Shown here: positions 1-12,004 of the stretch, piece by piece | Layout of the letters: each line of letters opens with the position of its first letter | How positions within the stretch are numbered: the stretch's first letter is position 1 | Assembly: GCA_000442125.1 (NCBI GenBank) | Contig: KE546972.1 | Location: 124,001 to 188,000 of the forward strand | Direction of reading: 5' to 3' | Length of the DNA stretch: 64,000 nucleotides | DNA from: Opeltia flavorubescens | Lineage: Eukaryota > Ascomycota > Lecanoromycetes > Teloschistales > Teloschistaceae | The notes under the pieces: model-generated | What the model was told of the DNA's origin: nothing | Database searches by the model: none | What the model saw: the letters and a program-made list of their open reading frames with translations, nothing else | Translations under genes and position numbers: made by a program

Positions 1-179
1 GAAAAAAAAACACCCCTCTCGGCATATACTGCCGAAACCTCATCGGATCCTAACCCGAAAGCCAATTCAGAATAGAAAGACTCCACCAATCGTATACATA
101 CAAACCACATAATGCTCCTCCCAGCCAGCGCATTTAAGGAGACAGAACGGGTATATCGGCCTATCGAACAACCACCACA

Positions 180-1210
180 ATGCCTTCCCCCCCTCCCCTC
201 TCCCCATCAAAACCCCACACCCACCCCGTCCCCCAACCAGGCGTATACTGCCCCGCCATAACCCTCTTCAACCCCCTCACCGACACCATCAACCTCCCCC
301 TCCAAAAAAAATACTACACCTACCTCTCGCACTCAACCCTCTAACGGGTCTCGTCATCCTCGGCACAAACGCAGAACCCTTCCTCCTCTCCCGCCAGGAG
401 AGAAAAACCCTAATAACACTCGCCCGCTCCAGCGTTCCCCCCTCCTATTGCTTAATAGCCGGAGTATCCGGGCATTCCACCTCCCAAGTGCTTAGTTATG
501 TTGAGGATGCGAAGGACGCAGGGGCAAACTACGCCCTCCTCCTCCCCTGCGCATATTTCTCTTCTTCCACCACGACCACCACCACCCCCTCCGTCATCCA
601 AGAATTCTATGCGCAAGTAGCGGAGGTATCCCCCCTCCCAATAATCCTCTACAACTTCCCCGCCGTGTGCAACGGGCTGGACTTATCCTCCGACACCATA
701 ACCTCCCTAGCGCACCAGCACCCCAACATCGTAGGCGTGAAGTTAACCTGCGGCTCTGTGGCGAAAATCGCCCGGTTATCCGGCACTTTCCCTCCCTCTC
801 GTTTCGCGATTTTTGGCGGACAAGCGGATTTCCTCCTCGGAGGTCTCGCTGTGGGCTCCTCGGGCTGTATAGCCGCGTTCGCGAATGTCTTTCCCAGGGG
901 TGTGAGTAGGGTGTATGAATTATGGAAAGAGGGGAGCGGGGAAGAAGCGTTGAAATTACAGCAGAGGTTGTCGTTGGCGGAGGCGGCGACGAAGGGCGGA
1001 GTGGGGAGTTTGAAGTATGCGGCTGTGATTTCGACAGGGGTGAGAGCGGGGGTTGTGGTTGAGGGGGATGAGGTTGTGGGGGAGATGGCGAGGATGAGGA
1101 GGCCGTATGGGGGGGTTGATGAGGGGGGGAGGAGGAGGATTGAGGGGATGGTTGAGGGATTGAGGGGGGTGGAAGATGAGATTGGGGGAGGGGGGAGGTC
1201 GAAATTGTGA
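180..1210 (+). CDS. DapA-family class I aldolase (dihydrodipicolinate synthase-like / 4-hydroxy-2-oxoglutarate aldolase-like), apparent frameshift
   Basis: Family: Schiff-base aldolases that cleave or form C-C bonds next to pyruvate. In fungi these are usually catabolic 2-keto-acid aldolases, not lysine-biosynthetic enzymes. Seen: the opening strand GVYCPAITLFNPLTD, the loop GLVILGTNAE, ILYNFP with the catalytic Tyr, VGVKLTCG with the Schiff-base Lys, then FAIFGGQADFLLGG. The ATG at 180 begins a frame that ends at TAA 342-344, while the conserved continuation (LTGLVILG) starts at 341 in another frame. Two surplus bases or one missing base therefore lie between about 305 and 345, near an eight-A run at 304-311. 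Either a sequencing error or a real lesion would explain it. The rest is open to TGA 1208-1210. The gene is C-rich in its first half and G-rich at its 3' end. The exact substrate is unknown. Confidence 0.75.
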
Positions 1211-1525
1211 GACATTTTTGTGACAGGCGATGGATGCTGGAGGTGGTGATTGGTGATGTGCATCAGCCTTTTTAGAAATAGAACAGCAAATCTTATAGAG
1301 AGCGAGATTGGGTTTCTTCAAAAAGACAAAAGATTTCGAAAATTCCTCGTGGGTAGAGTTGAAGAGGTAGACTCACAGAAGATTTGAAGATTCCTTACTC
1401 GGGACGCATTACTCCACGATTTTTACGTGCTATGAAAGAAAATATAGTGATTTTGGGGATGAAAAGCATCGACATGTACATTTCCCATTGTGCCCGGAAA
1501 CATAATCCATACAAGCAGTACGTAC
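1211..1525. other. Intergenic, convergent 3' ends
   Basis: This spacer lies between the 3' ends of the aldolase and the membrane-protein gene. I see only A/T-richer sequence and short chance ORFs. Confidence 0.6.
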
Positions 1526-2381
1526 CTACTCCAATTCGTGCATCAAACTCGCCCTCATATTATTATTCACGACAGCCCCCACCCCAAATGCCGGGATAAT
1601 CCTACACATTCTCGCCAGGCTCGTCATCGGCCAATCCAACCGCACCTTCCTCATCCGCTCACCAAACGGTATCCTCCCATTCCGATTATACAAATCCAGC
1701 CCCAGCAAATGCAATGGCGAGCTCAATACCTGAACCACCGCCGGCGTGGCAAATGGTGCTACAGAAAGCCGGCTAAAGGTACCCTCAAAGCTCACCGGCA
1801 ACATCGGCGCAACCTTCGGCGGGAGATTAAATGACGCGAATATCGTCATCGAGTCCCGGAGTGCGAGCAGGACATAGCTAGCAGGTGGCAAAGGACGGGG
1901 GAGTGTATTTCCGAACATCTTTGTGAATTGACTGTCTTTGTAGAGAGCCAGGCTCATGTTGACAGCACTGACGGCGCTGAACTTTGCGAGGCCGCTTGTC
2001 GTTGTGCTCGCGGGTTGATTATGGATGGTGGAGCTTGCGGTATCAACAAGGTTGGCTGTAAGATAGGTGCTGCTGTAAAGCAACAGCATGATTCTGGTAG
2101 GGCGCGCCAGAAGAAAGACATGTGGGCGGAGGATGAGTTGGTGCAAGGAGCTGCGGCATGAGTTGATGAAGGAAGTGCGGCCTGAGACTCTTTCAGCGAC
2201 GGCCCTGTATTCATGTGTTAGCCAATGTCTATAGAAGCTCTTCCACTAGAACTTACTTGTCGATCAATACTATGACAGGCGACACGAGGCCAGCAGCAAC
2301 GATCGCACTGGCCGCATCAACCACAAATCTGGTTCCGGTATTATTCCCATTCCAGTGGTGATGCTGCTCTGCCTTTAGCAT
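1526..2381 (-). CDS. Conserved fungal membrane-associated protein of unknown function
   Basis: Two exons on the minus strand, 2381-2257 and 2204-1526, joined through a GTAAGT donor (2251-2256) and a TACAG acceptor; 267 residues. The start MLKAEQHHWNG leads directly into TRFVVDAASAIVAAGLVSPV, which looks like a membrane helix. A second hydrophobic stretch follows at RIMLLLYSSTYLTANLVD, and near the middle are SQFTKMFG and LRDSMTIFASFNLPP. I recognise the pattern (an FVVDAAS start, LLRPHxFLL, YLTANxVD) as a conserved fungal protein with several hydrophobic helices, perhaps in an organelle membrane, but I know no function. Upstream ATGs on this strand lie before stops. Transcription converges with the aldolase gene. 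Confidence 0.7.
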
Positions 2382-2860
2382 CCCGCGTGAGGTCAGGATT
2401 CCGAGACAGCGAGGACTTTGTCATTTGATATAGTTCCATATCATTCATGGCCACGATCAAATAGAGTCGGCAGCGTCGATCGCTAAGCATGACCCTTATA
2501 ATTTGATCACCCGTCTGCTGTGGAACAGCAGAATGGGGGAGCGCACAACGATCTACCAATAGGGATCTCTTGCCGATGCGACCTCAGAGACACGGATGCA
2601 GGAGACACCCGAATAATCGAATTCGGATGGACTGCCGATCACGTGTTAGTCCTTATCGGTTGGTCGTTTTGCGATACATGCTAGACTGCAATGCAACGCC
2701 TGTACGGAGGATATTGCCGATTCTGTAGTGCGAACCGAACTTCAACGACCACAGAGCTCCTATCATTGAAGCCTAGATTGATTCACAGGATGGCAGTGCT
2801 ACAATCAAGAACCCTCGATCATCTCTTCATCCGACCGGTAGGGGACGTTCACCCACAGCA
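2382..2860. promoter_or_regulatory. Divergent intergenic region (479 bp)
   Basis: The membrane-protein gene (minus) and the flavoenzyme gene (plus) read away from this spacer, so it should hold both promoters. I see no clear TATA box or repeated operator. Confidence 0.4.
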
Positions 2861-4344
2861 ATGACAAGCAAAGACTCACATGTACTCATTCTTGGTGGAG
2901 GTGCATGGGGTCTGTCTACGGCTTTACATTTGATAAACTCCGGTTACGTGGACGTCACGGTGATTGAGCGCGCTGAGCAAATCCCATCCAGATACTCGGC
3001 AGCTTGGGATCTCAACAAAATAGTGCGAGCGGAATACGAGGATCCTTTCTACACAGAATTGGCTCTTGTGAGTTCATGGCCTGCCTTTTCCTTTGACTAC
3101 GCATTCAGTGATGCTGATCATCGACTCAAAAACCCGAATACGGTGAACTGAGTATGAACGTCATGTTGTTCAATACTGACCGACCAAAGGACGCCATAGA
3201 AGGCTGGAAAAGTCCCCTTTTTGGGCCGTATTACCATCAGACCGGCTATGTCGTTGCTGCAACTGGTAGAGCTCCTCGGAAAGCAGTTGACCATCTAGAG
3301 AAAGCTCTTTCGTCGATTGCATCGCATCCAACGTTTGCTCCCGAAATTCGAAAACTGAATGGCCCTAAGGATTTCAAAGATCATACTTGGCAGTATACCG
3401 GACCTTTGACAGGATTCAAGGGATACTTCAATCGGATTGCGGGCTACGCTCATTCTGCGGATGCGGTCCGTGGTATCTGGGAGCATTGTGCAAACCGAGG
3501 TGTGAAATTCATTCTGGGAGAGTCGGCGGGTAAGGCTGTGAGGCTACTGTACGCGGAAAACGATCCATCAGCTTCTGCATCGACCGACACTGAACCTCGA
3601 AAAGATGAAGCAAAATGTCGATGCATCGGTGTTCAGACAGCAGATGGCAAGCGTCATCTAGCAGATCTGACCATCTGTGCACTAGGCGCTTACGGAGCAT
3701 CTCTTATTCCCAGGCTTGGGAATTTTGTCGTGGCTCGCTGCTGGTCTGTGGCCCATGTGCAACTGAACGAAGCGGAAACAGACTATCTTCGCGGTATCCC
3801 GACAACCAATGTCCGAGACCTAGGATTCTTCTTCGAGCCAGATCCCAAGACTCGGCTGTTCAAGCTCTGTCCGCTGGGCACAGGATACACCAATACCTCT
3901 AAAGACGGCACATCTCTACCACCTACAGATCAGCTTCCACCTCCACAGGACTATATTCCGGACGAAGATGAGCAGAAGCTCCGGCAACTCCTGAGAGAAA
4001 CATTCCCATGGATGGCGGAAAGACCCTTTGTCGAAAAAAAGCTTTGTTGGTTCGCGGACACGGCCGACTCGGAGTATTGTATCGATTATGTGCCCAATAG
4101 TAACAAGTCACTTGTTGTCCTTTCTGGCGATTCTGGCCACGGGTTCAAGATGATGCCAAGTTTTGGAAAGTGGGTGGTAGATCTATTGCACAATAAGGAG
4201 CAGAAGCTATCGCGATGGCAGTGGCGTGAAACGGATTTGAGAGGCAAGGACTGGAGTGCGTCCGTCAGTTGGAGGATAGGAACGTCGCGCGAGGTTCGTG
4301 ACTTGATTGCCGACAACAACAAGATGATAAAAGCTAGATTGTGA
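2861..4344 (+). CDS. FAD-dependent amine oxidase, saccharopine-oxidase / fructosyl-amino-acid-oxidase family
   Basis: Two exons, 2861-3067 and 3190-4344, with a 122-nt intron (GTGAGT...AAAG); 453 residues, normal for the family. The N-terminus has the dinucleotide-binding loop ILGGGAWGLSTALHL and an acidic strand end (VIERA). The C-terminal part has KLCWFADTADSEY, whose Cys matches the covalent flavin-linking Cys of monomeric sarcosine and fructosyl-amino-acid oxidases, and then LSGDSGHGFKMMPSFG, the FAD-contacting motif. The last residues, KARL, fit a peroxisomal targeting signal (ARL), which suits an H2O2-producing oxidase. Known family substrates are secondary amines such as saccharopine, sarcosine and fructosyl amino acids; which one applies here is not clear. 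The Zn2Cys6 gene 570 bp downstream on the same strand may regulate it (inference). Confidence 0.88.
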
Positions 4345-4911
4345 AGGGGATGCAAATTCGGAGAAAAGGGAGCAGTGATGTCTGAGCTCGATAGATGAAC
4401 AGTTCGAAAGGGAAACGCAGACATTGAAGCTCATCATTTACATCTAACAATGATGGTATCTTACTTTTCGTGACATTACATTCAGGTCCCTCCTCTGCTT
4501 GCCGCCGAAATCGCTAAGAAAGTCTTGTGCCGTGGGCACTCTGGCGACTTTCTGTTCGCGTTTCAACTACAATAAGAATGTGGGAGATAGGTTCTTCTCT
4601 CTGAAACATCATATTCTTTCTTTCCTTCGCATCGGATGATCAAGATACCCGGCTGCCAAGCGATGGACCTTGACGCATGCACTATCTTATCTCCGTATCT
4701 CCGATGGGGCCAATGACGTAATGCGGAGGTGGGAGCATCGAAGGTGTGTCGGGACTGCCCGAGGATTACCTGTCCATCGCCCATGAATTCAGACCTGATG
4801 GAGCCAGGAAACTCGTTTACCGCCACATATCGGGGCGGTATCCCATTCGCCGATAGTCGCTCGTAGTGGGTCAAAGCATGTCAGAGTCTAACACGTCCAA
4901 TCAGAGGCGGG
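4345..4911. other. Intergenic between flavoenzyme and regulator
   Basis: This holds the terminator side of the flavoenzyme gene and the probable promoter of the Zn2Cys6 gene. No coding sequence is recognised. Confidence 0.5.
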
Positions 4912-7495
4912 ATGGAGACCCCGAACCAACAGCAGAACCGCGTTCGGAAACGAGCACCTAATGCGTACGTCGCAAGGCATGAATAACGGTGAAATGTCTG
5001 ATCAAGGACACGTCTAGCTGTGTTCGTTGTCGCCAGCAGAAGATCAAGTGCTCTGGCGCTGCACCCTGCGCACATTGCAGGAAAAAGAACCTGTCTTGCA
5101 ACTTTGATAGCGAACACCAAAAGATTCTCGTCACACGAGAGTGAGTACCATGCATATTTGATCATGGTCAATGGAGGGGTAACATAATCTCATTTGTGAA
5201 GGTTTCTCTCTACGCTCGAAAGACAAGCCGGTGTTTCCCATCGTCATAGTGGCCAAGAGGCTAATCAGCGTCATTTCGATGAGAATGATAATCACTACCT
5301 GCAAGCTGGTCAGTGTTCAAACTCTTTAATATCAGCTGTGGGCCGTGATTGACAAGATAGTAGGCCCTTCTCATATACTACCAACACCAACCACCGCAAC
5401 TCGCTCCACCGATGATACACACCAAGAGTCGGAACCTGACACTCGTAGGGAGAGCATCACTACAGACCAAGGCTTCACGAATCCCTTGGTTTCGGGAAGT
5501 TCTGTCTACGTAACCGACCGATCGGGGCAGCCATGTAAGCCTACAACCTGTGTCAAGCGATCAATGACGTCCGCTTACTCCAAACTGTAGCGTACCTTGG
5601 AACGTCATCAAACTGGTCCTTTGGTAGACGGATATTGAGCATTGCCCATGAACAGGTATACGGCTCTCCACTCCCAGCAGCGAGTCTACTCTTTGAGGGT
5701 CAGACCTATGACCTCGGCTGGGATGGCCGCCGAACATCGGCTGAATTCGATGACACTACACTGCCAACATCCGACTTTGCTCTGTACCTGATCAATGCTG
5801 TCAAATTTCACTGCTGCCAATTATTCCATTTATTCGACGAGCAGGATTTCATGCGCAATTTTAGCAATTATCACAACCCACTACATCGAGGGGACTGTTC
5901 TGACCTATGGCATATTCACTATCTGCTCATCCTAGCTCTTGGAAAAGCTTTTATTGTTCGAGTCGGTCAAAATCGGCGCCCACCGGGTGCGAGCGAATAT
6001 GTTCAGGCAATGAAGTTATTACCTGACTCCATCTATCTTTGCAACGATCCGATCCAGTCTATGGAAATATTGTGTTGCGCTGCCATCTATCTTCAGTGCC
6101 TAGATATGCGAGCTAGCGCCTACAGTCTTGTGAACTATAGCACCTCCGTGACTTCTTTCTTATTGCTTACTTTGATCGCAGATTGGACAAGCCCTGCGGA
6201 TAGCTGCCGTAGCTGGCTTACACACAGACATCCAAAGCCGCCATCACTCGGAATCTACGACAGAGAGGTGCCGCGAGATCTGGTGGACTGTGTACCTTCT
6301 TGACTGTCATTCCTCTTCTTTGATGGGTGTGCCATTGCAATTGACAGAACATGATGTCAGCGCCCGGTTGCCTGCATTTTCCGGCTCGGCACAGAAATCT
6401 CTAGCATTGTCAATACACGTAAGACTTGCTAAGACCACTACCTTGATTCTCAAAAGTGAGTACGTTCCCACCGCCAAACCTGGAAGTAGTTCGCTTACAC
6501 CAGCTGCCACAGCTGTCTATGGTGAAGAGGGTCGCATGGATAGACAATTCTTAGGCAGCGTAAAGAATGCACTGAAGTGCCTCGCAAGCGTCAACGACGA
6601 TCGAAACAATAGCTTTCCTCTCAGCCTGAAAACTCCTTCGAGCAGCATCTCGAGGCTTTCCGCCTATCTCCATCTCTTTCACCACCAAGTTCGTCCACCC
6701 TTCGATCGTTCATGGGTTGTTCAAGCAAGACACTGACACACTTCTTGCAGTGTATCATACTTACCATTCGACCATTACTATACGCTGTGTGGCAGAAGCG
6801 ACTAGAGAAGCCTGGATCCGCGCACGCCAGATTAACCGGCACGGTACGATCCTTACTCCGAGTCTGCATAGCATCCGCGCACGAAACATTGAAAACCCTA
6901 ACAGCACTTCAAGCTCAGAGTCTTCTCGGTAAATTCAACCCCAATCCCCCATCCCTGTCCTCTTCTTCCCCAACAGCGTGTGAACCATATAGTTAACCAA
7001 TACCAACTACCAGAAAGTTTCATCCCCTTCGACCTCGACTCCACCTGGTCCTGCGCCGTCGTCCTCCTAGTCACAAAGATGGTCGACCCCTCCCTCCTCC
7101 ACAAAGACTCAGACTGGCTCCCCAAAATCCGGATAATCCTTGAAGAAATGGTCTCCCGGGGCAATCTCGTCGCGGAACTGCGGAAAACCGAGTTACAGCA
7201 GCTGGAAGAAACGTTAACGAGATTGCATTCGCCTCCTCCTTCAACTTTGCCTCCTCCCCATCCGCACGAATCCGTGGTGCAGAATTTTGATGAGCCTACA
7301 ATGGCTGCGGAGACACCGAGAGATGTCGTTTCTAGTCATTCACAGTTACAGCAGTTCGAGCCGTTGCAGGATTGGAATTCGGACGAAGGGTTCACGGGGG
7401 ATGGATTGATTGCGTTTGCGGATTCGTTGGACATGACGACGCCGGATTGGCTGTCGGCTGCTCCGTTAGGGCAGTTGGAAGGATGCCTTTACTAA
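4912..7495 (+). CDS. Zn2Cys6 fungal transcription factor with fungal_trans domain
   Basis: Nine exons can be joined in frame: 4912-4964, 5018-5140, 5202-5308, 5361-5534, 5591-6129, 6182-6455, 6504-6688, 6751-6928, 7014-7495; 704 residues. The start METPNQQQNRVRKRAPNA precedes a perfect zinc cluster, C-x2-C-x6-C-x5-C-x2-C-x6-C (CVRCRQQKIKC, then PCAHC), split by intron 1. The middle region has the fungal_trans hallmarks TSSNWSFGRRIL, GQALRIAAVAGLH, EIWWTVYLLDC and HLFHHQCIILTIRPLL. The C-terminus has ESFIPFDLDSTWS and an acidic, Gln-rich tail. A 5' ATG at 4878 runs into a stop, so 4912 is preferred. It probably acts in the nucleus as a DNA-binding regulator. Its target is unknown, but the oxidase upstream is the nearest candidate. 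Confidence 0.88.
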
Positions 7496-8122
7496 CTCCG
7501 AAGAGAAATGAGTCATGAATAACCCTCCGGGTTCGGGATGGTGATCTCACGAGATACGACTCGACGACATTGTACATTTTGATCATTTTCATCCTGCGTA
7601 ACCTTAATGAGTTGAGGAAGAATCGGGAATTGGACTAACGAGTCGTATAATATGCCAAGAAATGAAAATTTCCTGTCTCGATTCACATCTTCTTTTCCCC
7701 CCGTTTTGCTTCGCTTTACCCGATTCAGCTGATATATACAGCTGGAAAGTACGTCTAGTACTGCAACATCATGATATCCACTCCCAAATCAGATTTTGCA
7801 ACAGACTTCCCCCCCCCATACTGATCTTGGGTGAAAAGGGAAAAAAGGAACAAGTACGAAAAAGGAGGAAGTACAAAAGTTCGATCAACTCAAACGGTAG
7901 AGTTTCCTCAATCGAATTTCCTCCCCCCCCCAAACCTCCAAATGTCTCCATCCATACATCTTCCAATTGCCTCCCATTCTTCCCACACAACACAACCCCA
8001 CAAAAAGTGACACCTTCAAGGAAACATCCCTTTTCGCCTCCACCTGCCCCCTAACCCCCTTCCCCCCCCNNNNNNNNNNNNNNNNNNNNNNNNNNNNNNN
8101 NNNNNNNNNNNNNNNNNNNCAA
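7496..8122. other. Intergenic with 50-N assembly gap
   Basis: C- and A-rich low-complexity sequence with several poly-C runs leads into Ns at 8070-8119. The poly-C tract at the gap edge probably stopped the assembly. No coding sequence is seen. Confidence 0.7.
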
Positions 8123-9130
8123 TCACCCCACCTCCACCCTCACAGAATCAACCTCAACCGCCCTCCCCCCACCCGTACAACCCACCTGAATCGTCAACAA
8201 ATCCTCCCACCCCCCCTTCCCATCGCCCTCCCCACCTGTTCTAAGAACCCGCTTGACCACCGGCCCAAACTTCAAAAATTGGTCCGACGAAAAGGCCGGG
8301 GTATAGAATGTAGCGATAGTGCCTAGAAAGTCTGTGTAGATAGTAAGGCTGCACTGATAATCACTGGGGATAGGGAGGGGAGGTTGGCGTGCATAGAGTG
8401 AGAAGGCGTAATCGGTGTTATTGCAGTACGATATCGGTTGTTGGAGACGGAGGAGGGATGTGGGTGTTGAGGAGTAGGCGAAGAGGTGGAATACGCTATC
8501 GATATAGTGGTTAGAAAAGTCTTTGGATGGGAAAAGCTTTATCTACAATGAGGAGGGAGCCTTTTTTCTTTGACTAGAGAATAAAAGGGAGAGAGGGTAT
8601 ATATATCATTAAGAAAGTATTATCAGGGTAGGATGTTGTTTGACGATAAAAGAGGTAGTGGCAGGCCCTTACGCGACTGTACCGCCGTACCCGGAGCCAA
8701 CTGGTTCGGTCTCATACTGTCCGAATGCGTTTTCGGAGTCTCGGCCGTTGAAATACCATGGTGGTTGGATGTTCATTGCGCCTTGCCCGGGCGGGGGATA
8801 GTTTTCGAAGTTTCCGTTACCATAGTTTGTAGCGTTGATGATTGGGGTGGGGACGCAGGTTGGTGTTGGCGTCGATGTGGTTGTGGTTGTGGCGGTCACA
8901 ACGCAGGAGCATGCGGAAGTGACTTTTGAAGGGCTGTTGGAACAAAAGGAGCCATAGGTAGGGATGGCGGTTGCGGTGTTGGGGGACTTGGTGTAAGTTG
9001 CGCAGAAGGAGGAGGCTTTGGTAGTGGTTGCTGCGAGAGCACGGAAGCAATTGTCACGGCTACATGCTGCTGATATGAGGCTTGGGAAAAGCGATGGGAG
9101 TAGCAAGCTTAGCAAGATATTGCTTTTCAT
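8123..9130 (-). CDS. Secreted protein of unknown function
   Basis: Two exons on the minus strand, 9130-8673 and 8495-8123; 276 residues. Residues 1-21 form a signal peptide (MKSNILLSLLLPSLFPSLISA) with cleavage likely before ACSRDNC. The mature start CSRDNCFRAL is common in secreted fungal proteins that then carry a Thr/Ser/Pro linker (here TATTTTTSTPTPTC) and a beta-sandwich, carbohydrate-binding-like domain. After the linker come NGNFENY and WYFNG, and exon 2 gives FHLFAYSSTPTSLLRL and YQCSLTIYTDF. The pattern fits a galactose-binding-like fold, but no residue proves ligand binding. The stop lies three bases from the assembly gap; the reading frame itself is complete. Donor GTAAGG, acceptor GATAG. 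Confidence 0.75.
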
Positions 9131-9745
9131 GGTCCCGAGACTTTGCTTAAAGTATCCTCAAAAGATACGATTGGCGTCTGCTGTGTGAGAAAGGCCATGA
9201 CGGTGATGGCTATTTGTATTATGGAGTCTTTGAATCTCATACTTGAAGGAAGAGATGGCTCAAGTGTGGATATCGAAGATGTAACCATGAGATGCACAAT
9301 TTCGATATTGCGTCCGAATACAGTCGTCCTGTCGTATCCAAAACGCCTCTCGCGTATAATCAGCCAATCCGAGTAAGATGGATCATGCAGCCAAGGCCGT
9401 CAACAACCACTTTTCCCTTGGCGAAGGTATACTCAACCTTGTCGCGATATGCTTATTGATGGCTTTTGATGCACTTCATGATAATCTTGGGTTGACAAGG
9501 TATGGAAATGACTATCGCGTTATAGACACTAAAGCTGCGTATCTCCATTCAATGTTGCTAGAGTGTGATCCGGACGGAGTAACGCGGGTGTCAAGATATA
9601 TTCATCGAAGACGATGGCTCTCGCCATTGGTCTAGGTCTAAGCTGATCCGTTGAACCCCATATCTTCAGGAGCCACATGTTTAAGATTTGTGAACTTATC
9701 ACTACAATGTTAACATTCGATTCCGCCCATTAGTCTGATGATAAT
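9131..9745. other. Intergenic
   Basis: This holds the likely promoter of the secreted-protein gene at its left end and the 3' side of ERG28 at its right. No recognised gene. Confidence 0.5.
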
Positions 9746-10210
9746 TCAGCGCACATAAAACGACCATTGCGAAATCATCCACACAACACTAATCCCATCA
9801 AAGAACAACGGCAGAAGAATTCCCTGCCCAATCTCCATAGTCCCAAAAATGAAAAGCTCTCCTGTATATTGTGCCAGGACGATGAGATAAGTATAGAGTG
9901 CTAGCGAGTAGAGTTTTTCATCGCCGATATGGTAGGCTGCGTGGAGTCGAACAAGACCTGACAAGAAGGTCCAGGTACCAAAGAGTCGTCCTGCGAACGG
10001 AGTGACTTCAGAAGCCGAGGCAGGGCCGTTGAATGTTCGGCGGGCGGAATTCGGTGTGCTGTAACATTGTATTGTGTTTATAAGGGAGAGAGCGGCGACC
10101 TATAATGTATCGTCAGCTTTTCGGACGGAGGGTGGCTAATATATAATGGGAATCATTACTATGAGTAGCCAGTATGGCAACAGCCCTGGAGATTCTGGAT
10201 GCAGTGACAT
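9746..10210 (-). CDS. ERG28: Erg28, ER scaffold of the sterol C-4 demethylase complex
   Basis: Two exons on the minus strand, 10210-10160 and 10099-9746; 134 residues. Erg28 is a small ER membrane protein that ties Erg25, Erg26 and Erg27 into one complex in ergosterol synthesis. Seen: the N-terminal helix LLPYWLLIVAALSLINTIQCY (split by the intron after LLI), then FAGRLFGTWTFLSGLVRL, AAYHIGDEKLYSLALYTY and a last helix ending VVWMISQWSFYV. Order and spacing match the family, which usually has about 130-150 residues. Donor GTAATG, acceptor TATAG. The gene stands alone, with no other sterol gene in the window. Confidence 0.9.
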
Positions 10211-11018
10211 GATGAGTGGTAGGTGACTTGGGGAGTTTTTTCGCTGTCGGTCTAGGTCGCTGGGCTAATTTGGGACTGTGAACGATACCTTGGGGAAGCC
10301 TGAGAGTAGAAAGTAAATTCGATTGCGGGCGATAAAGAGGGATTGGGCTTGCAGTAGATGATTGACCTAAATCCTCATCACTGATTTGGTGTTGTTTCAA
10401 GCGGGATCATGCTCCCTCGTTACGTAAGTAATCGGTTGGCTTGCATCTATTCACATAATCCTTCACACTTCTCCGGATTCACTTGACCGGGGTCACATTG
10501 TGATTGAATCTTGCAACTGGACTTGAATCATCTGGATCAAATGAGCCAATCTTGGGAAGTTGCGTGTTATTCCCAAGAGGAGGCCGCGCCCTTCATCTAC
10601 ATAACCTGTGCTTTAGATATCAACATGCTCGGGCAAGCAGCATTCGGGAATCGATTTATAAACGTACACTGAATGCTGATTGATCCTTGCCGTTTTTGTT
10701 CATGACTAAGCAACAAATGGATCTGGAAGACAAGAAGAAGTTGGGGCCGACGGTCGACTGATGTGCCGGAAACGAGGGCGCTCCATGACTCTATTTTCAA
10801 GCCATAAGCCCGTAGGCTTATTCCTTCATAATAACAACCCTCTTCGGGGAAGCCAACTTCAAAATTTGACTGTAGTTTTACAGAACTAGAAATCATCATC
10901 TGCTGTAAATCATCCCATGTGAAATGGGTGAAAGCCAACATGAGAAAAGGAAACAGTGATATGCAGCCCCAGGATCCTTGACCTCAACAAGAACATCTTG
11001 GCCCCCTCGTCGGCCCCA
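10211..11018. other. Intergenic / no intact gene
   Basis: An open stretch of 114 codons on the minus strand (10941-10597) starts MLAFTHFTWDDL, but I do not recognise it and see no clear gene context. The rest appears empty. This is the edge of a region of gene decay. Confidence 0.4.
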
Positions 11019-11616
11019 TCATACCAACGGCGGATGCCAATCCGGCGGTTCCGGAAAACTTATTCCTTCCCCCCCTCCCACTTCCCTCAAAACCTTAAGA
11101 TCAAAGAGCAAAATCACCGTCGCCACAAACATCAAGATCTCCTGCCTCGCCAGAAACCTTCCGGGGCACAAGGTTATATCACCACCAAATGGCTTACAAC
11201 CCTGGCTTCTCGCTAGAGATCCATTGTCTTGGAGGAACCGGTCCGGATAGAAGGAATGCGCCGTTTCGCCAAAGATGTCCGGGTTGAGGTGCAGCTGACG
11301 GTAAAGAATGATAAGTTTTGCGCCCGCTTCGAATTTTTCTCGTACTGACAAATGTGTCCGAGAGGATATCTCACGCGAGGTAGCGGCGTAGGTGTACAGG
11401 CGAAGAAGCTTCGACGAAAAGCGGCTTCCACACGAGGACTATGGTTGAGGAATGCGATCTATGCCGGAAGAGGAGGAAGAGAAACTCTCGTTATTTAGAG
11501 ATGGACGAGAAAAGCCCAGTCGACCTCTTCGATCAGATCGCTTAATAATATCAGGATGCAGAACGGAGTACCAAATCAAGGTACCAGAATGCAAGCTTGT
11601 AGCCATCAACATTCGC
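11019..11616 (-). pseudogene. Cytochrome P450 relic (CYP8/CYP7-like C-terminal part)
   Basis: The minus strand keeps the end of a P450: KLLRLYTYAATSREI, HLNPDIFGETAHSFYPDRFL and the heme loop FGGDITLCPGRFLARQE with its thiolate Cys. The F-G-G-x4-C-P-G-R form resembles fungal P450s related to prostacyclin synthase and sterol 7-alpha-hydroxylase. The ExxR motif reads K-L-L-R, so the conserved Glu that holds the heme core is Lys. Upstream, a stop lies in the frame. An I-helix-like piece (LAFWYLDLVLR) and HPDIIKRSDR survive in different frames at 11616-11500. The N-terminal two thirds is missing and no start exists. I regard it as a dead fragment. Confidence 0.8.
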
Positions 11617-12004
11617 TTTGAGAAATTTCAAGATACACCATCACTTTCTCTTACGTCGTCATTCTTAGGCTCGCTTTTCTTTGCAATTCATTATCTCTCC
11701 CTTTCACTTTCGGATCATATATGTGATAGCATTGTAATATTTTCCCCCATTATCCAGTCAAGCGGAAAAGAAATTCACGACAAACATCCCAAGAATAAAT
11801 GCATTGCAATTTCCGCGTCATCAATACCAAGGGCTCACATTCCGTCCTCCGCCCCAACCGACAAGCCATGCGGCTCCTTTCCGCTTTGTTCGTTCGGAAG
11901 CTTGAGAAATAGTCTTTGAAGTTATCCTTGAGCTTCTGTTGTACCGAGTAGATGTGCCGTCCCAGAAGGCTAGGCGTTTTATATATAAGATGACCCAGCT
12001 GCCA
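11617..12004. other. Intergenic between two relics
   Basis: T-rich on the plus strand. No gene recognised. Confidence 0.4.

Noticed and set aside
649-1321. Long minus-strand ORFs inside the aldolase gene
   Set aside because: Pro-rich shadow frames caused by the strong C/G skew; the plus frame has the conserved motifs.
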